A DNA stretch of 7,606 nt, taken from the NCBI GenBank assembly GCA_023390215.1, contig JAEWDG010000209.1, positions 1-7,606 of the forward strand, written 5' to 3'. Every line of letters begins with the position of its first letter. Within the stretch, counting starts at the first letter, position 1. Made by a program: the position numbers and the translations under genes. This stretch comes from Bacteroidota bacterium (GTDB lineage: Bacteria; Bacteroidota; Bacteroidia; Chitinophagales; Chitinophagaceae). Below are positions 1-6,586 of the stretch, piece by piece. Under the pieces are notes generated by a model. It saw only the letters and a list, made by a program, of their open reading frames with translations, was not told where the DNA came from and searched no databases.

Positions 1-1
1 C

Positions 2-148
2 CCTTCTGATGAGCTCAGGGCAGACTGGTCATTTGAAGGCGGTATTGATGACCTAAAGCTCATTTTCCTCGTCGGCAAAAAAATCGCAGCTTCCAGACAA
101 TGGCCAACATGGAAAGCTGGTTCTGAATTCAAGGCATTAAGACCCTAA
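2..148 (+). CDS. C-terminal end of an unidentified protein (5' truncated by window edge)
   Basis: A reading frame open from base 2 encodes 48 residues and ends in TAA at 146-148, exactly one base before the ATG of aat. The visible tail contains the stretch DWSFEGGIDDLKLIFLVGK, then a basic, Trp-rich end (SRQWPTWKAG) and finishes in ALRP. The composition looks like real protein, with a hydrophobic strand LKLIFLV followed by a charged end. No other frame over this stretch continues into a known gene. I do not recognise the family and assign no function. The TAA/ATG junction without a gap suggests co-transcription and perhaps translational coupling with aat. The start and most of the gene lie outside the window. 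Confidence 0.7.
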   Translation, partial: PSDELRADWSFEGGIDDLKLIFLVGKKIAASRQWPTWKAGSEFKALRP

Positions 149-799
149 ATGTATATTCTCGGTAACGATCCGGTTTTTCCCAAAATATCTGAGACTGATG
201 CTGAAGGTATTCTGGCAATAGGTGGTGATCTATCTCCTGAACGTCTGATCAATGCTTATCGCAATGGGATCTTTCCCTGGTACTCGGAAGATGAACCCAT
301 TATCTGGTGGAGCCCTGATCCCAGATTTGTGCTGTTTCCGCAAGATCTCAAAGTGAGTAAGTCGATGAAACAGGTGATGAACACAGGTAAGTTTGAGTTT
401 CGCTACAACACTTCGTTTGAGCAGGTGATCAAAAACTGCAGCATCATTAAACGCGAAGGCCAGGATGGCACCTGGATCCATCCCGAGATGATCGGAGCCT
501 ATATCCAATTACATCAAAAAGGATATGCCGTTTCCGCGGAATGCTGGAGAGGAGATCATCTTGTAGGCGGACTTTACGGTATACGCATGGGAAAGATATT
601 TTTTGGAGAGAGCATGTTCGCTCATGAATCCAATGCGAGCAAATTCGCATTTATTTCCCTGGTTAGAAAATTAGAAGCGGAGGGCCTTTCATTGATAGAT
701 TGCCAGACCTATACAGATCAACTTGCATCTCTTGGTGCACGCATGATCCCAAGATTGCTATTCTGTAAGCTGGTGGAAGAAGGGGTGGAAGAGAAATGA
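149..799 (+). CDS. aat: Leucyl/phenylalanyl-tRNA-protein transferase
   Basis: This cytoplasmic enzyme moves Leu or Phe from aminoacyl-tRNA onto proteins with N-terminal Arg or Lys, creating N-degrons that ClpS delivers to ClpAP-type proteases. The 216-residue product has the usual family length. Family signatures are visible in order: GGDLSPERLINAYRNGIFPW (about 25-44), WWSPDPRFVLFP (53-64), GTWIHPEM (107-114), GGLYG (140-144), FGESMF (152-157), the IDCQ block (183-186) and LASLGARMIPR (192-202). The Asp and Gln of IDCQ correspond to the active-site pair known in the E. coli enzyme. The start is the first ATG after the TAA of the preceding gene and puts the N-terminal block where the family has it. 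No Shine-Dalgarno is evident, as is common in Bacteroidota, and the gene probably shares the upstream gene's transcript. It ends in TGA, convergent with the lipoprotein gene that follows. Confidence 0.97.
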   Translation: MYILGNDPVFPKISETDAEGILAIGGDLSPERLINAYRNGIFPWYSEDEPIIWWSPDPRFVLFPQDLKVSKSMKQVMNTGKFEFRYNTSFEQVIKNCSIIKREGQDGTWIHPEMIGAYIQLHQKGYAVSAECWRGDHLVGGLYGIRMGKIFFGESMFAHESNASKFAFISLVRKLEAEGLSLIDCQTYTDQLASLGARMIPRLLFCKLVEEGVEEK

Positions 800-865
800 G
801 CGGTGAGTGGCGGGTTGTACGTGTTTAAGGTGGGTGTAGAGTGATAAGTTGTAAGATTTAGATAA
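800..865. other. G/T-rich convergent spacer between aat and the META lipoprotein gene
   Basis: This 66-bp spacer separates two convergent stop codons. The top strand is almost devoid of C and contains imperfect short units (GAGCGGT followed by GAGTGGC, then GGGT). I see no GC-rich hairpin followed by a T-run on either strand, so termination here is not explained by an obvious intrinsic terminator. It may be a remnant of a degenerate short tandem repeat, but too few units remain to call a repeat. Confidence 0.4.
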
Positions 866-1651
866 TCAAAACTGCTTTCGCGTAAAACTTAACTTACTAT
901 CATCGGATAAATAGAGAACAAGGATTTGATTATCCAACCGGTAGTCTACAAGTTTATCATACACATGCCTGGCAAATATTTCTGAAACCCTTGAGTTTGC
1001 ACATGGACCTTTGGTAAGGATCTTCGAAAAATGTATGCGGGAGCCCAGTACCGAAACTGAGCCACTGATTGCATTACATCCATCAGTGCCGGTTACCGTT
1101 TCATTGTCGATGCGAATATCCAGGTAGGGCAATGAACCTGCATAATCAGTTTTGGATATTTTTTCTCCGTTGATTTTATCCAGCATCCAGACATCGTTCA
1201 ACTGGTTATTATACAAATACTGCCCGCAACCACTGTAAGTGACTTTCCCCAGACGCACTTCGACAGATTTGGCAAGCGAATTTTCCCTGCCGTTTAAACA
1301 AGCGGTACTACTCATAATTATGGACAGAACAGAATCGCCGGTTTTTACGTTGAAAACAGTTTGCGCATTTTCTAACGGTCCGTCAAGGATCGGAAGCAGT
1401 CTTAAATTATGTCCGTCCTTAGCGTTAAAAACAATGTCTCCATCAAAATCAGCTTCCAACGACCAGGTTACCGGCTTCGATCCATTTGCCGTAATATCTA
1501 TGCCTTTCTTCCATTTTCTGTTTAAAGAATCAGGTAGTTTTGTTTTGCGCTGGCCTTCCAGCACCTGTTCAGATTTCTGAACTTTCCTTTCACCGCAGGA
1601 AAAACAAAACACTATAACAACAATAAACAGCGATGCAATTCTATGATGCAT
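866..1651 (-). CDS. Lipoprotein with COG3650-like and META (HslJ-like) domains
   Basis: The product has 261 residues. It starts with a lipoprotein-type signal peptide: a hydrophobic run from about residue 5 to 18 and a lipobox-like CFSC with the modified Cys at 19. It should therefore be anchored in the envelope. Residues about 55-147 resemble the COG3650 family, with GSKPVTWSLE (57-66), Cys118 and the YSGCGQYLYN block (139-148). Residues about 151-260 form a META/DUF306 domain: NDVWMLDKINGEK, TDGCNAISGS (189-198) and PCANS (216-220), the pattern of HslJ. Cys192 and Cys217 could pair in the oxidising envelope (inference). META proteins are linked to stress tolerance and envelope homeostasis in other bacteria, but no precise activity is known, so function remains open. 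The start is the ATG giving a complete signal peptide. The gene is divergent from the e(P4)-type lipoprotein gene, with 71 bp between start codons, and convergent with aat. The -3 and -2 residues of the lipobox (Cys, Phe) are atypical. Confidence 0.85.
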   Translation of the reverse strand: MHHRIASLFIVVIVFCFSCGERKVQKSEQVLEGQRKTKLPDSLNRKWKKGIDITANGSKPVTWSLEADFDGDIVFNAKDGHNLRLLPILDGPLENAQTVFNVKTGDSVLSIIMSSTACLNGRENSLAKSVEVRLGKVTYSGCGQYLYNNQLNDVWMLDKINGEKISKTDYAGSLPYLDIRIDNETVTGTDGCNAISGSVSVLGSRIHFSKILTKGPCANSRVSEIFARHVYDKLVDYRLDNQILVLYLSDDSKLSFTRKQF

Positions 1652-1722
1652 ATATTAAAGGTAGAAAATAGGTCCTGAAACTTTTGATAACATCGTATTT
1701 TGCAGCATTCAATTAATATTTT
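1652..1722. promoter_or_regulatory. Divergent promoter region between two lipoprotein genes
   Basis: This 71-bp AT-rich spacer must hold the promoters of both divergent lipoprotein genes. On the minus strand TACCTTTA (1656-1663) matches the Bacteroidota -7 consensus TAnnTTTG at all but the last base, but it lies only 4 nt from the ATG at 1651, so any transcript from it would be nearly leaderless. On the plus strand TATTTTG (1696-1702) is one T short of the consensus, and no well-spaced -33 TTG was found for either. The location is certain by arrangement; the individual boxes are weak. Confidence 0.35.
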
Positions 1723-2520
1723 ATGAAGAAATTTCTTTTGCCGGTTTTTGTTTTGCTCTCAGCGTGCAGTACGCACGTGAATAAAACCGCGGTTGCCAAT
1801 GCAGCACCAGACGATGTGGTTATTCCCGGTAAACTCTTTGCCTCTCTCTTTCAGCAAAGGGCAGCTGAGTACCGGGCACTTTGCCTGCAGGCTTATAATA
1901 TCGCAAGATTCAGGATAGATAATTATACTCCTCAGAGCAGCAAGCCCCGTGCTGTGATCACCGATCTTGATGAAACCGCATTGGATAACAGTTATTTTGA
2001 GGTGCATCAAACATTGCAGGGTAAAGATTATGAACCTGGGGCCTGGGCTGAGTGGACATCAAAGGCCATGGCAGATACAATGGCCGGTTCAGTGAGTTTT
2101 TTCCGCTATGCCGCATCCCAGGGTATTGAAGTGTTTTATGTTACAAACAGGGATGAGAAAGATTTCGAGGGCACATTAACCAATCTTAAGAAATACGGAT
2201 TCCCGTACGCTGACCCCGGTCATCTTATCATCCGGAAAAATGTTTCCAGCAAAGAACAACGCAGACAAGCCATTGCTGAAACTCATGAGATCGTTTTATT
2301 GCTGGGCGATAACCTGGCAGATTTCAGTGCATTGTTTGATAAGAAAACGGAAACCGAACGTCGCCAGAATGTAGATCTCTCAGCATCAGAATTTGGTAAG
2401 AAATTTATCATACTACCCAACACTGTTTACGGAGACTGGGAGTCGAGTCTGTTTCAATATCAAAGATTCACTGCCGCACAAAAAGATTCGGTGGTCAAAG
2501 CTTCGGTAAAAGGATATTAA
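1723..2520 (+). CDS. Class C acid phosphatase / 5'-nucleotidase, lipoprotein e(P4) family
   Basis: This HAD-superfamily (subfamily IIIB) phosphomonoesterase belongs to the family whose Haemophilus e(P4) member dephosphorylates NMN and other nucleotides in the envelope. The 265-residue product has a short lipoprotein signal peptide, MKKFLLPVFVLLSAC, with lipobox LSAC and lipidated Cys15. All four HAD motifs are present: motif I DLDET (81-85, nucleophile Asp81 and acid/base Asp83), motif II TNR (141-143), the motif III Lys in SSKEQRR (Lys177) and motif IV GDNLADF (195-201), which with motif I should bind Mg2+. The WAEWTSKAMA block before motif II and the late FIILPNTVYGDWE block (228-240) are also family features. 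Substrate preference cannot be read from sequence; nucleotide or phosphate scavenging is the likely role. The gene is divergent from the META lipoprotein gene and ends just before a strong terminator. It looks intact, with an ATG start fixed by the signal peptide. Confidence 0.95.
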   Translation: MKKFLLPVFVLLSACSTHVNKTAVANAAPDDVVIPGKLFASLFQQRAAEYRALCLQAYNIARFRIDNYTPQSSKPRAVITDLDETALDNSYFEVHQTLQGKDYEPGAWAEWTSKAMADTMAGSVSFFRYAASQGIEVFYVTNRDEKDFEGTLTNLKKYGFPYADPGHLIIRKNVSSKEQRRQAIAETHEIVLLLGDNLADFSALFDKKTETERRQNVDLSASEFGKKFIILPNTVYGDWESSLFQYQRFTAAQKDSVVKASVKGY

Positions 2521-2532
2521 ACCGTTGCGCAT

Positions 2533-2565
2533 AAAAAATCCCCCGGCTCACCGGGGGATTTTTTT
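2533..2565. terminator. Bidirectional intrinsic terminator
   Basis: A perfect inverted repeat has arms AAAAAATCCCCCGG (2533-2546) and CCGGGGGATTTTTT (2551-2564) around a CTCA loop. The GC-rich core is 7 bp, flanked by an A-run on one side and seven Ts on the other, so it can terminate transcripts from either direction. It sits in the 52-bp space between the convergent stop codons of the e(P4)-type phosphatase (ends 2520) and the E2 gene (ends 2573) and should serve both. Confidence 0.95.
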
Positions 2566-2572
2566 ATAACTT

Positions 2573-3901
2573 TTAAATACTTCTGTTGGGGTCGAAATTT
2601 TCAAGTTCTTTCGATACTGCGTTAAGAAAAGTAGAACCCAGCGCACCATCGATTATCCGGTGATCATAACTCATCGAGATATACATCATGTGGCGTATCG
2701 CGATGCTGTCGCCCTGTGGCGTTTCAATAACAACAGGTCGTTTTTTGATCGCACCAACCGCCATGATCGCAACCTGAGGCTGATTGATGATCGGCGTTCC
2801 CATAATACTTCCAAAGGTTCCAACATTGGTGAGCGTGAATGTTCCCCCCACGGTGTCGTCAGGTTTCAATTTATTGTTCCTCGCCGCATTGGCCAGAGCA
2901 TTTACCTGTTTGGTAAGGCCTGTAAGGTTCAACTGATCTGCATTCTTAATTACAGGCACGATGAGGTTTCCGCTGGGCAGAGCCGTGGCCATCCCTATAT
3001 TCAGATCCTTCTTAATAACGATCTTATCACCATCCAGTGAACTGCTGAGCATAGGATATTTTTTCAGCCCTTTCACAACGGCTTCAATAAATAAAGGCGT
3101 GAATGTGATTTTTTCACCTTCGCGTTTTTCAAATTCCTTTTTTATTTTTTCTCTCCACAACACAAGGTTGGTTACATCACATTCCACAAAACTTGTAACA
3201 TGTGGGCTTGTCGCTTTACTGTCAACCATATGTTTGGCGATCAGTTTGCGCATGCGATCCATTTCGATAATTTCTACATTTCCTGAATAACTAACCGGCG
3301 CCGCATTTGCCACAGTCATTTCCTGTTTTGGTGCGGATGCAGGAGTTGTTGCAGATGGTGCTGTTCGTGCTGCATGGCCTGGTACGCCGTTTTGTTTGTT
3401 TGCAACGTATGCGAGAATATCCTTTTTGCTTACTCTTCCATCCTGTCCGGTACCTGGTATTTGTTCAAGCTCTGACATGCTGATTCCTTCGCTCGCAGCA
3501 ATATTCATCACCAACGGTGAATAAAATCTTGCAGAGCCGCCTGAGGATGCCGGTGCAGATGCCGCAGGCGTGTAAGGAACCTCTTCTATTACTTTAGCGT
3601 CTTCGTATTGTGTTGCGGCAGGTACCTGTGGAGCAGGAGCGGAGGTTATTGCAGCTTCAGAACCTGTACGGATCCTGGCGATCACGGTTCCTATGGGAAC
3701 TACATCATTCTCTTTAAATAAGATTTCTTCCAAAACTCCCGCGCTGGTGGAAGGTACCTCACTGTCTACTTTGTCCGTTGCAATATCAAGTACCGTTTCG
3801 TCCTGAGCGATCTTATCTCCTGGTTTTTTATGCCACTTCAGTATCGTGGCTTCCATGATACTCTCTCCCAGTTTTGGCTTTACCAAATCAACTAAAGCCA
3901 T
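2573..3901 (-). CDS. Dihydrolipoamide acyltransferase (E2) of a 2-oxoacid dehydrogenase complex
   Basis: This is the E2 core subunit, which transfers an acyl group from lipoyl-lysine to CoA. The 442-residue product has the standard order. An N-terminal lipoyl domain (about 1-78) carries the lipoylation site TDKVDSE with Lys44. An Ala/Pro-rich flexible linker (about 82-122) precedes a peripheral-subunit-binding domain (about 127-166, SPLVMNIAASEGI to GRVSKKDIL). After a second Ala/Pro linker (about 171-205) comes the catalytic domain (about 210-437) with TFTLTNVGTFG (354-364) and the active-site motif DHRIIDG (413-419: His414, Asp418). Which 2-oxoacid is used cannot be fixed from this gene alone. 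The overall layout resembles the single-lipoyl-domain E2 often annotated as branched-chain or general 2-oxoacid E2 in Bacteroidota (family recollection). No E1 or E3 gene is in the window. It lies 62 bp downstream of cinA on the same strand but appears to have its own promoter. The ATG start places the lipoyl domain correctly. Confidence 0.95.
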   Translation of the reverse strand: MALVDLVKPKLGESIMEATILKWHKKPGDKIAQDETVLDIATDKVDSEVPSTSAGVLEEILFKENDVVPIGTVIARIRTGSEAAITSAPAPQVPAATQYEDAKVIEEVPYTPAASAPASSGGSARFYSPLVMNIAASEGISMSELEQIPGTGQDGRVSKKDILAYVANKQNGVPGHAARTAPSATTPASAPKQEMTVANAAPVSYSGNVEIIEMDRMRKLIAKHMVDSKATSPHVTSFVECDVTNLVLWREKIKKEFEKREGEKITFTPLFIEAVVKGLKKYPMLSSSLDGDKIVIKKDLNIGMATALPSGNLIVPVIKNADQLNLTGLTKQVNALANAARNNKLKPDDTVGGTFTLTNVGTFGSIMGTPIINQPQVAIMAVGAIKKRPVVIETPQGDSIAIRHMMYISMSYDHRIIDGALGSTFLNAVSKELENFDPNRSI

Positions 3902-3925
3902 AAAATTGATCTAAATTTTGAGAGG

Positions 3926-3933
3926 CAAATGTA
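3926..3933 (-). promoter_or_regulatory. -7 promoter element for the E2 gene
   Basis: On the minus strand TACATTTG matches the Bacteroidota -7 consensus TAnnTTTG exactly and ends 24 nt before the E2 start codon, a usual spacing that would give a leader of roughly 20 nt. The expected -33 TTG is poor: TTC is found 20 nt upstream of the box. The box lies in the 62-bp cinA-E2 gap, which suggests E2 can be transcribed independently of cinA. Confidence 0.45.
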
Positions 3934-3963
3934 AGCAAATTGGTTAGATGTCCGAATCAGCAG

Positions 3964-5211
3964 CTAATCCACGGAAAGAATGAATTTTCTCAAAAAGTTC
4001 AATGCATTCATTGCAGTTACTTCAATATTTTGCCTGCGCCCGAAACGGAAATGAAATTTATGGGTAATGACTGCATCGGTAGATCCTGCCGCCATCCATA
4101 CGGTCCCCACCGGTTTTTCGGGGCTGCCGCCATCGGGTCCCATGATCCCTGATACAGCAATCCCGAAGTCTGCGCCTGTAAGTTTTAAGAGGCCTTCTAC
4201 CATTTCAATCACAACTTCTTCACTCACTGCTCCGAATTTCAACAATGTTCCTTCCGATACACCCAGCATTTTCTTTTTCATCTCATTGCTGTATGTTACA
4301 GTGGAACCTTCAAACACAGCGGATGATCCGGGAAGAGTAGTCATCAAATGAGCGATATATCCCCCTGTACAACTTTCCGCCGCTGCCATATGGGCGTTTT
4401 TATTCTGCAGAAGATCCAACAGGATTTTTTCCATCGGAAGATCTTCGTCACTGATCATCACATCAGCGAGGAGTTCCTTTAATGCAGCAAAATGCTGATC
4501 CATAGCCGCCACGAGCACCTTACGATCTTTGTGCATACCGCTAAGGCGTAAACGTACTAATCCATAGTTTGGCAGATAAGCGAGTTGTAAAAATTCAGGA
4601 AGTGAAGATTCAAATGTCTCAAGCCTGTCGGCTATTACAGATTCTCCAATACCGAAAGTTTGCAGGGTCCGGTGTAAAATATTTTCCTGGTTAACGGCTT
4701 TGCGGATCTCGTCGAAACCATATTCCTGCATAATTGTTTTCATTTCGAAAGGCACACCCGGTAAACTGATATAAATGCAATTGTTTCTCTCAAACCACAT
4801 ACCCGGAGCCGAACCGGCAGTATTCAGCAGCACCCTGCAGGAAGAAGGAACATCTGCCTGTTTTATATTTCTTTCTGTCAGTTCTTTTTTAAAAACCTCG
4901 TTCCATAATCTCGTTATGTGATCAAGCGTTGGCTGGTGTGTGATCATTTCTCCGCCGAAATATTCCAGCAGGAATGGTTTTGTGATATCATCGGCCGTGG
5001 GGCCGAGGCCACCGGTCATGATTATAAGTTTATTATTGCTCAGACTATCGAGTGCAGTTTCAATATCTTTTTTATTGTCTCCAACGGCCAGTCGGCTTGT
5101 TACTTTAATACCGATCTTATTTAATTCCTGCGCCAGCCAGGCGCTGTTTGTGTCAATTACCTGGCCGATGAGCAGTTCGTCACCAATGGTTATGATCGCG
5201 GCAGTTTCCAT
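3964..5211 (-). CDS. cinA: CinA family protein: ADP-ribose pyrophosphatase-like domain plus NMN amidohydrolase domain
   Basis: The 415-residue product, full length for the family, joins two domains. The N-terminal MoCF/COG1058 domain (about 1-165) shows ITIGDELLIGQVIDTNSAW (7-25), TGGLGPTADDITK (66-78) and SLPGVPFEMK (149-158). The C-terminal CinA/PncC domain (about 260-412) shows AESCTGG (278-284) and the SGIMGPDGGSPEKPVGTV block (354-371). In characterised relatives the C-terminal domain deamidates NMN to nicotinate mononucleotide in NAD salvage, with the Ser of ESCTGG at the active site, and the N-terminal domain hydrolyses ADP-ribose; in naturally competent species the gene is linked to competence and RecA. 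The frame stays open up to an ATG at 5334, but the family begins at METAAIITIGDELL, so the ATG at 5211 is chosen; the extra 41 residues would be antisense to the carboxypeptidase gene. It is head-to-head with that gene (22 bp between starts) and ends in TAG, 62 bp before E2. Confidence 0.95.
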   Translation of the reverse strand: METAAIITIGDELLIGQVIDTNSAWLAQELNKIGIKVTSRLAVGDNKKDIETALDSLSNNKLIIMTGGLGPTADDITKPFLLEYFGGEMITHQPTLDHITRLWNEVFKKELTERNIKQADVPSSCRVLLNTAGSAPGMWFERNNCIYISLPGVPFEMKTIMQEYGFDEIRKAVNQENILHRTLQTFGIGESVIADRLETFESSLPEFLQLAYLPNYGLVRLRLSGMHKDRKVLVAAMDQHFAALKELLADVMISDEDLPMEKILLDLLQNKNAHMAAAESCTGGYIAHLMTTLPGSSAVFEGSTVTYSNEMKKKMLGVSEGTLLKFGAVSEEVVIEMVEGLLKLTGADFGIAVSGIMGPDGGSPEKPVGTVWMAAGSTDAVITHKFHFRFGRRQNIEVTAMNALNFLRKFILSVD

Positions 5212-5216
5212 CTCAC

Positions 5217-5224
5217 TAAATTTG
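5217..5224 (+). promoter_or_regulatory. -7 promoter element for the D-Ala-D-Ala carboxypeptidase gene
   Basis: TAAATTTG matches the Bacteroidota -7 consensus TAnnTTTG exactly and lies 9 nt before the ATG at 5234. The -33 region would fall inside the 5' end of cinA (around 5192-5200), where no good TTG is present. If the box is used, transcription would begin only a few bases before the start codon, giving a very short leader. Confidence 0.4.
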
Positions 5225-5233
5225 TCGCAAGTT

Positions 5234-6586
5234 ATGATGAAGTGCGCAACGATATTTTCAATTCTTTTCTTACTCAGTTCAACTTTTTTGCGATCCCAGG
5301 ATCTGGACAAAAAAATTTCCAAAGAACTCAGCAAGCTGGAAAAAGATCCTCAATTCACGCACGCATTTTTAGGAATGGACGTATTGGATGCCAAAACAGG
5401 TAAATCGTTGTTTTCCTACAATGCACAAAAATCCTTGCTACCAGCCAGTACACAAAAAATATTAACGGCTTCGGCCTTACTTGAAAAATATGGTCCGGAT
5501 TACAGGATAAAAACAGATTTCAGCCTGGGCGTTTACGATAACAACAGGAACATTTTATTTATACGCGGAAATTTTGATCCTTCGATGGGATCCAACAGGT
5601 GGACGAACACTTCCGCCAAAATCATCATATCTGAAATTTTGTCCGCACTTGAAAAAAAAGGAATTCAAAAAATAGACAGCATAATCTTCAACAACGATGT
5701 TTCAGGTTTCAGCCTTCCGCGCGGCTGGATCTGGGAAGATATCGGGAATTATTATGGAGCGGCAGCAGAACGGTTCAACTGGAGAGAAAATAATTTCGAT
5801 ATACATTTACAATCTCAAACAGAAGCCGGCTCACAAGTAGGTATTGTTTCTCATAATGGTCCGGATGATCTGGTTCTTTATTCATTCTTAACCGCCGGAA
5901 CCAAAGGATCTGGAGATAACGCTTATGTTTTTCACGCGCCGAACGACAGTTTTGCGTTCATCAGGGGAACGATTCCTGCGGGAGAAAAAGATTTCAGGAT
6001 TTCCGCCTCTGCTTCAGGTGCGGCGTTGTTCATGTCAGACCTCAGAAAAGCTTCAAATATTTTCAGTAACTCAGGTTTCGGATACACACAAACGCTTCCA
6101 CCCGGATCAAACATTCTTTTTACCCATGAATCGCCGCCACTTGATAGTTTGGTTTATTGGTTTTTAAATAAAAGTATCAATCTGTATGGTGAATCGTTCA
6201 TCGGATTATTGTCGGAAGGAAATTATGAGAAAGGCCTGGATAGTTTATATGCAGTTTCGCATTCCCTGGGGATAAATACCGAAGGAATGAATTTATTGGA
6301 TGGCAGCGGCCTTTCACCCTTGAACCGGATTTCTCCTGCTACACTTGCCACAGCATTATTTATCGCAACGAAGAAAAAATGGGGAAATGGATTATTCGGG
6401 GCATTGCCGCTGATAAATGGGATACGGATGAAAGATGGCTATATGACCGGATACAGGAGCTTTGCAGGAATAATTAAGAACAATGAAGGAAGGGAAATGA
6501 TTTTTTGTCTGATGGCAAACAATTATGCAGGCAATCCGTCCGCGGCGCGCCAAAAATTATGGAATCTGTTGAATGTATTGAAATAG
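5234..6586 (+). CDS. dacB: D-alanyl-D-alanine carboxypeptidase/endopeptidase, PBP4 (DacB) type, peptidase S13
   Basis: This class C low-molecular-weight penicillin-binding protein is exported to trim or cleave peptidoglycan stem peptides. The 450-residue product begins with a signal peptide (MMKCATIFSILFLLSSTFLRS, likely cut near residue 21). Catalytic motif 1 is STQK (72-75) in the block LLPASTQKILTASALL. The Bacteroidota-typical GWIWEDIGNYYGA block is at 164-176. Motif 2 is SIN (314-316) and the family block DGSGLSPLNRISP is at 356-368. Motif 3 aligns as MKDGYMTGYRSFAG (399-412), where family members normally have KTG or KSG; here it is Lys400-Asp401-Gly402. The frame is open upstream to 4940, but that extension is antisense to cinA and has no signal peptide, so the adjacent ATGs at 5234/5237 are the credible starts. 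It is divergent from cinA and stop-to-stop with doxX. The serine and both lysines are kept, so activity is plausible, but the altered motif leaves some doubt. Confidence 0.93.
   Translation: MMKCATIFSILFLLSSTFLRSQDLDKKISKELSKLEKDPQFTHAFLGMDVLDAKTGKSLFSYNAQKSLLPASTQKILTASALLEKYGPDYRIKTDFSLGVYDNNRNILFIRGNFDPSMGSNRWTNTSAKIIISEILSALEKKGIQKIDSIIFNNDVSGFSLPRGWIWEDIGNYYGAAAERFNWRENNFDIHLQSQTEAGSQVGIVSHNGPDDLVLYSFLTAGTKGSGDNAYVFHAPNDSFAFIRGTIPAGEKDFRISASASGAALFMSDLRKASNIFSNSGFGYTQTLPPGSNILFTHESPPLDSLVYWFLNKSINLYGESFIGLLSEGNYEKGLDSLYAVSHSLGINTEGMNLLDGSGLSPLNRISPATLATALFIATKKKWGNGLFGALPLINGIRMKDGYMTGYRSFAGIIKNNEGREMIFCLMANNYAGNPSAARQKLWNLLNVLK

Noticed and set aside
1239..1580. 113-residue plus-strand open frame inside the META lipoprotein gene
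   Set aside because: It is an antisense shadow of a well-supported lipoprotein gene, with no recognisable motif.
2660..3290. Two plus-strand open frames (2660-3040 and 2961-3290) opposite the E2 catalytic domain
   Set aside because: Both are antisense to conserved catalytic sequence and have compositions typical of reversed coding strand.
4940..5233. Upstream extension of the carboxypeptidase frame, giving a 548-residue protein
   Set aside because: It is antisense to the conserved N-terminal domain of cinA, lacks a signal peptide at its start, and a good signal peptide begins at 5234/5237.
5212..5334. Upstream extension of cinA to the ATG at 5334 (41 more residues)
   Set aside because: The family starts at the IITIGDELL block, and the extension is antisense to the signal peptide and N-terminus of the carboxypeptidase.
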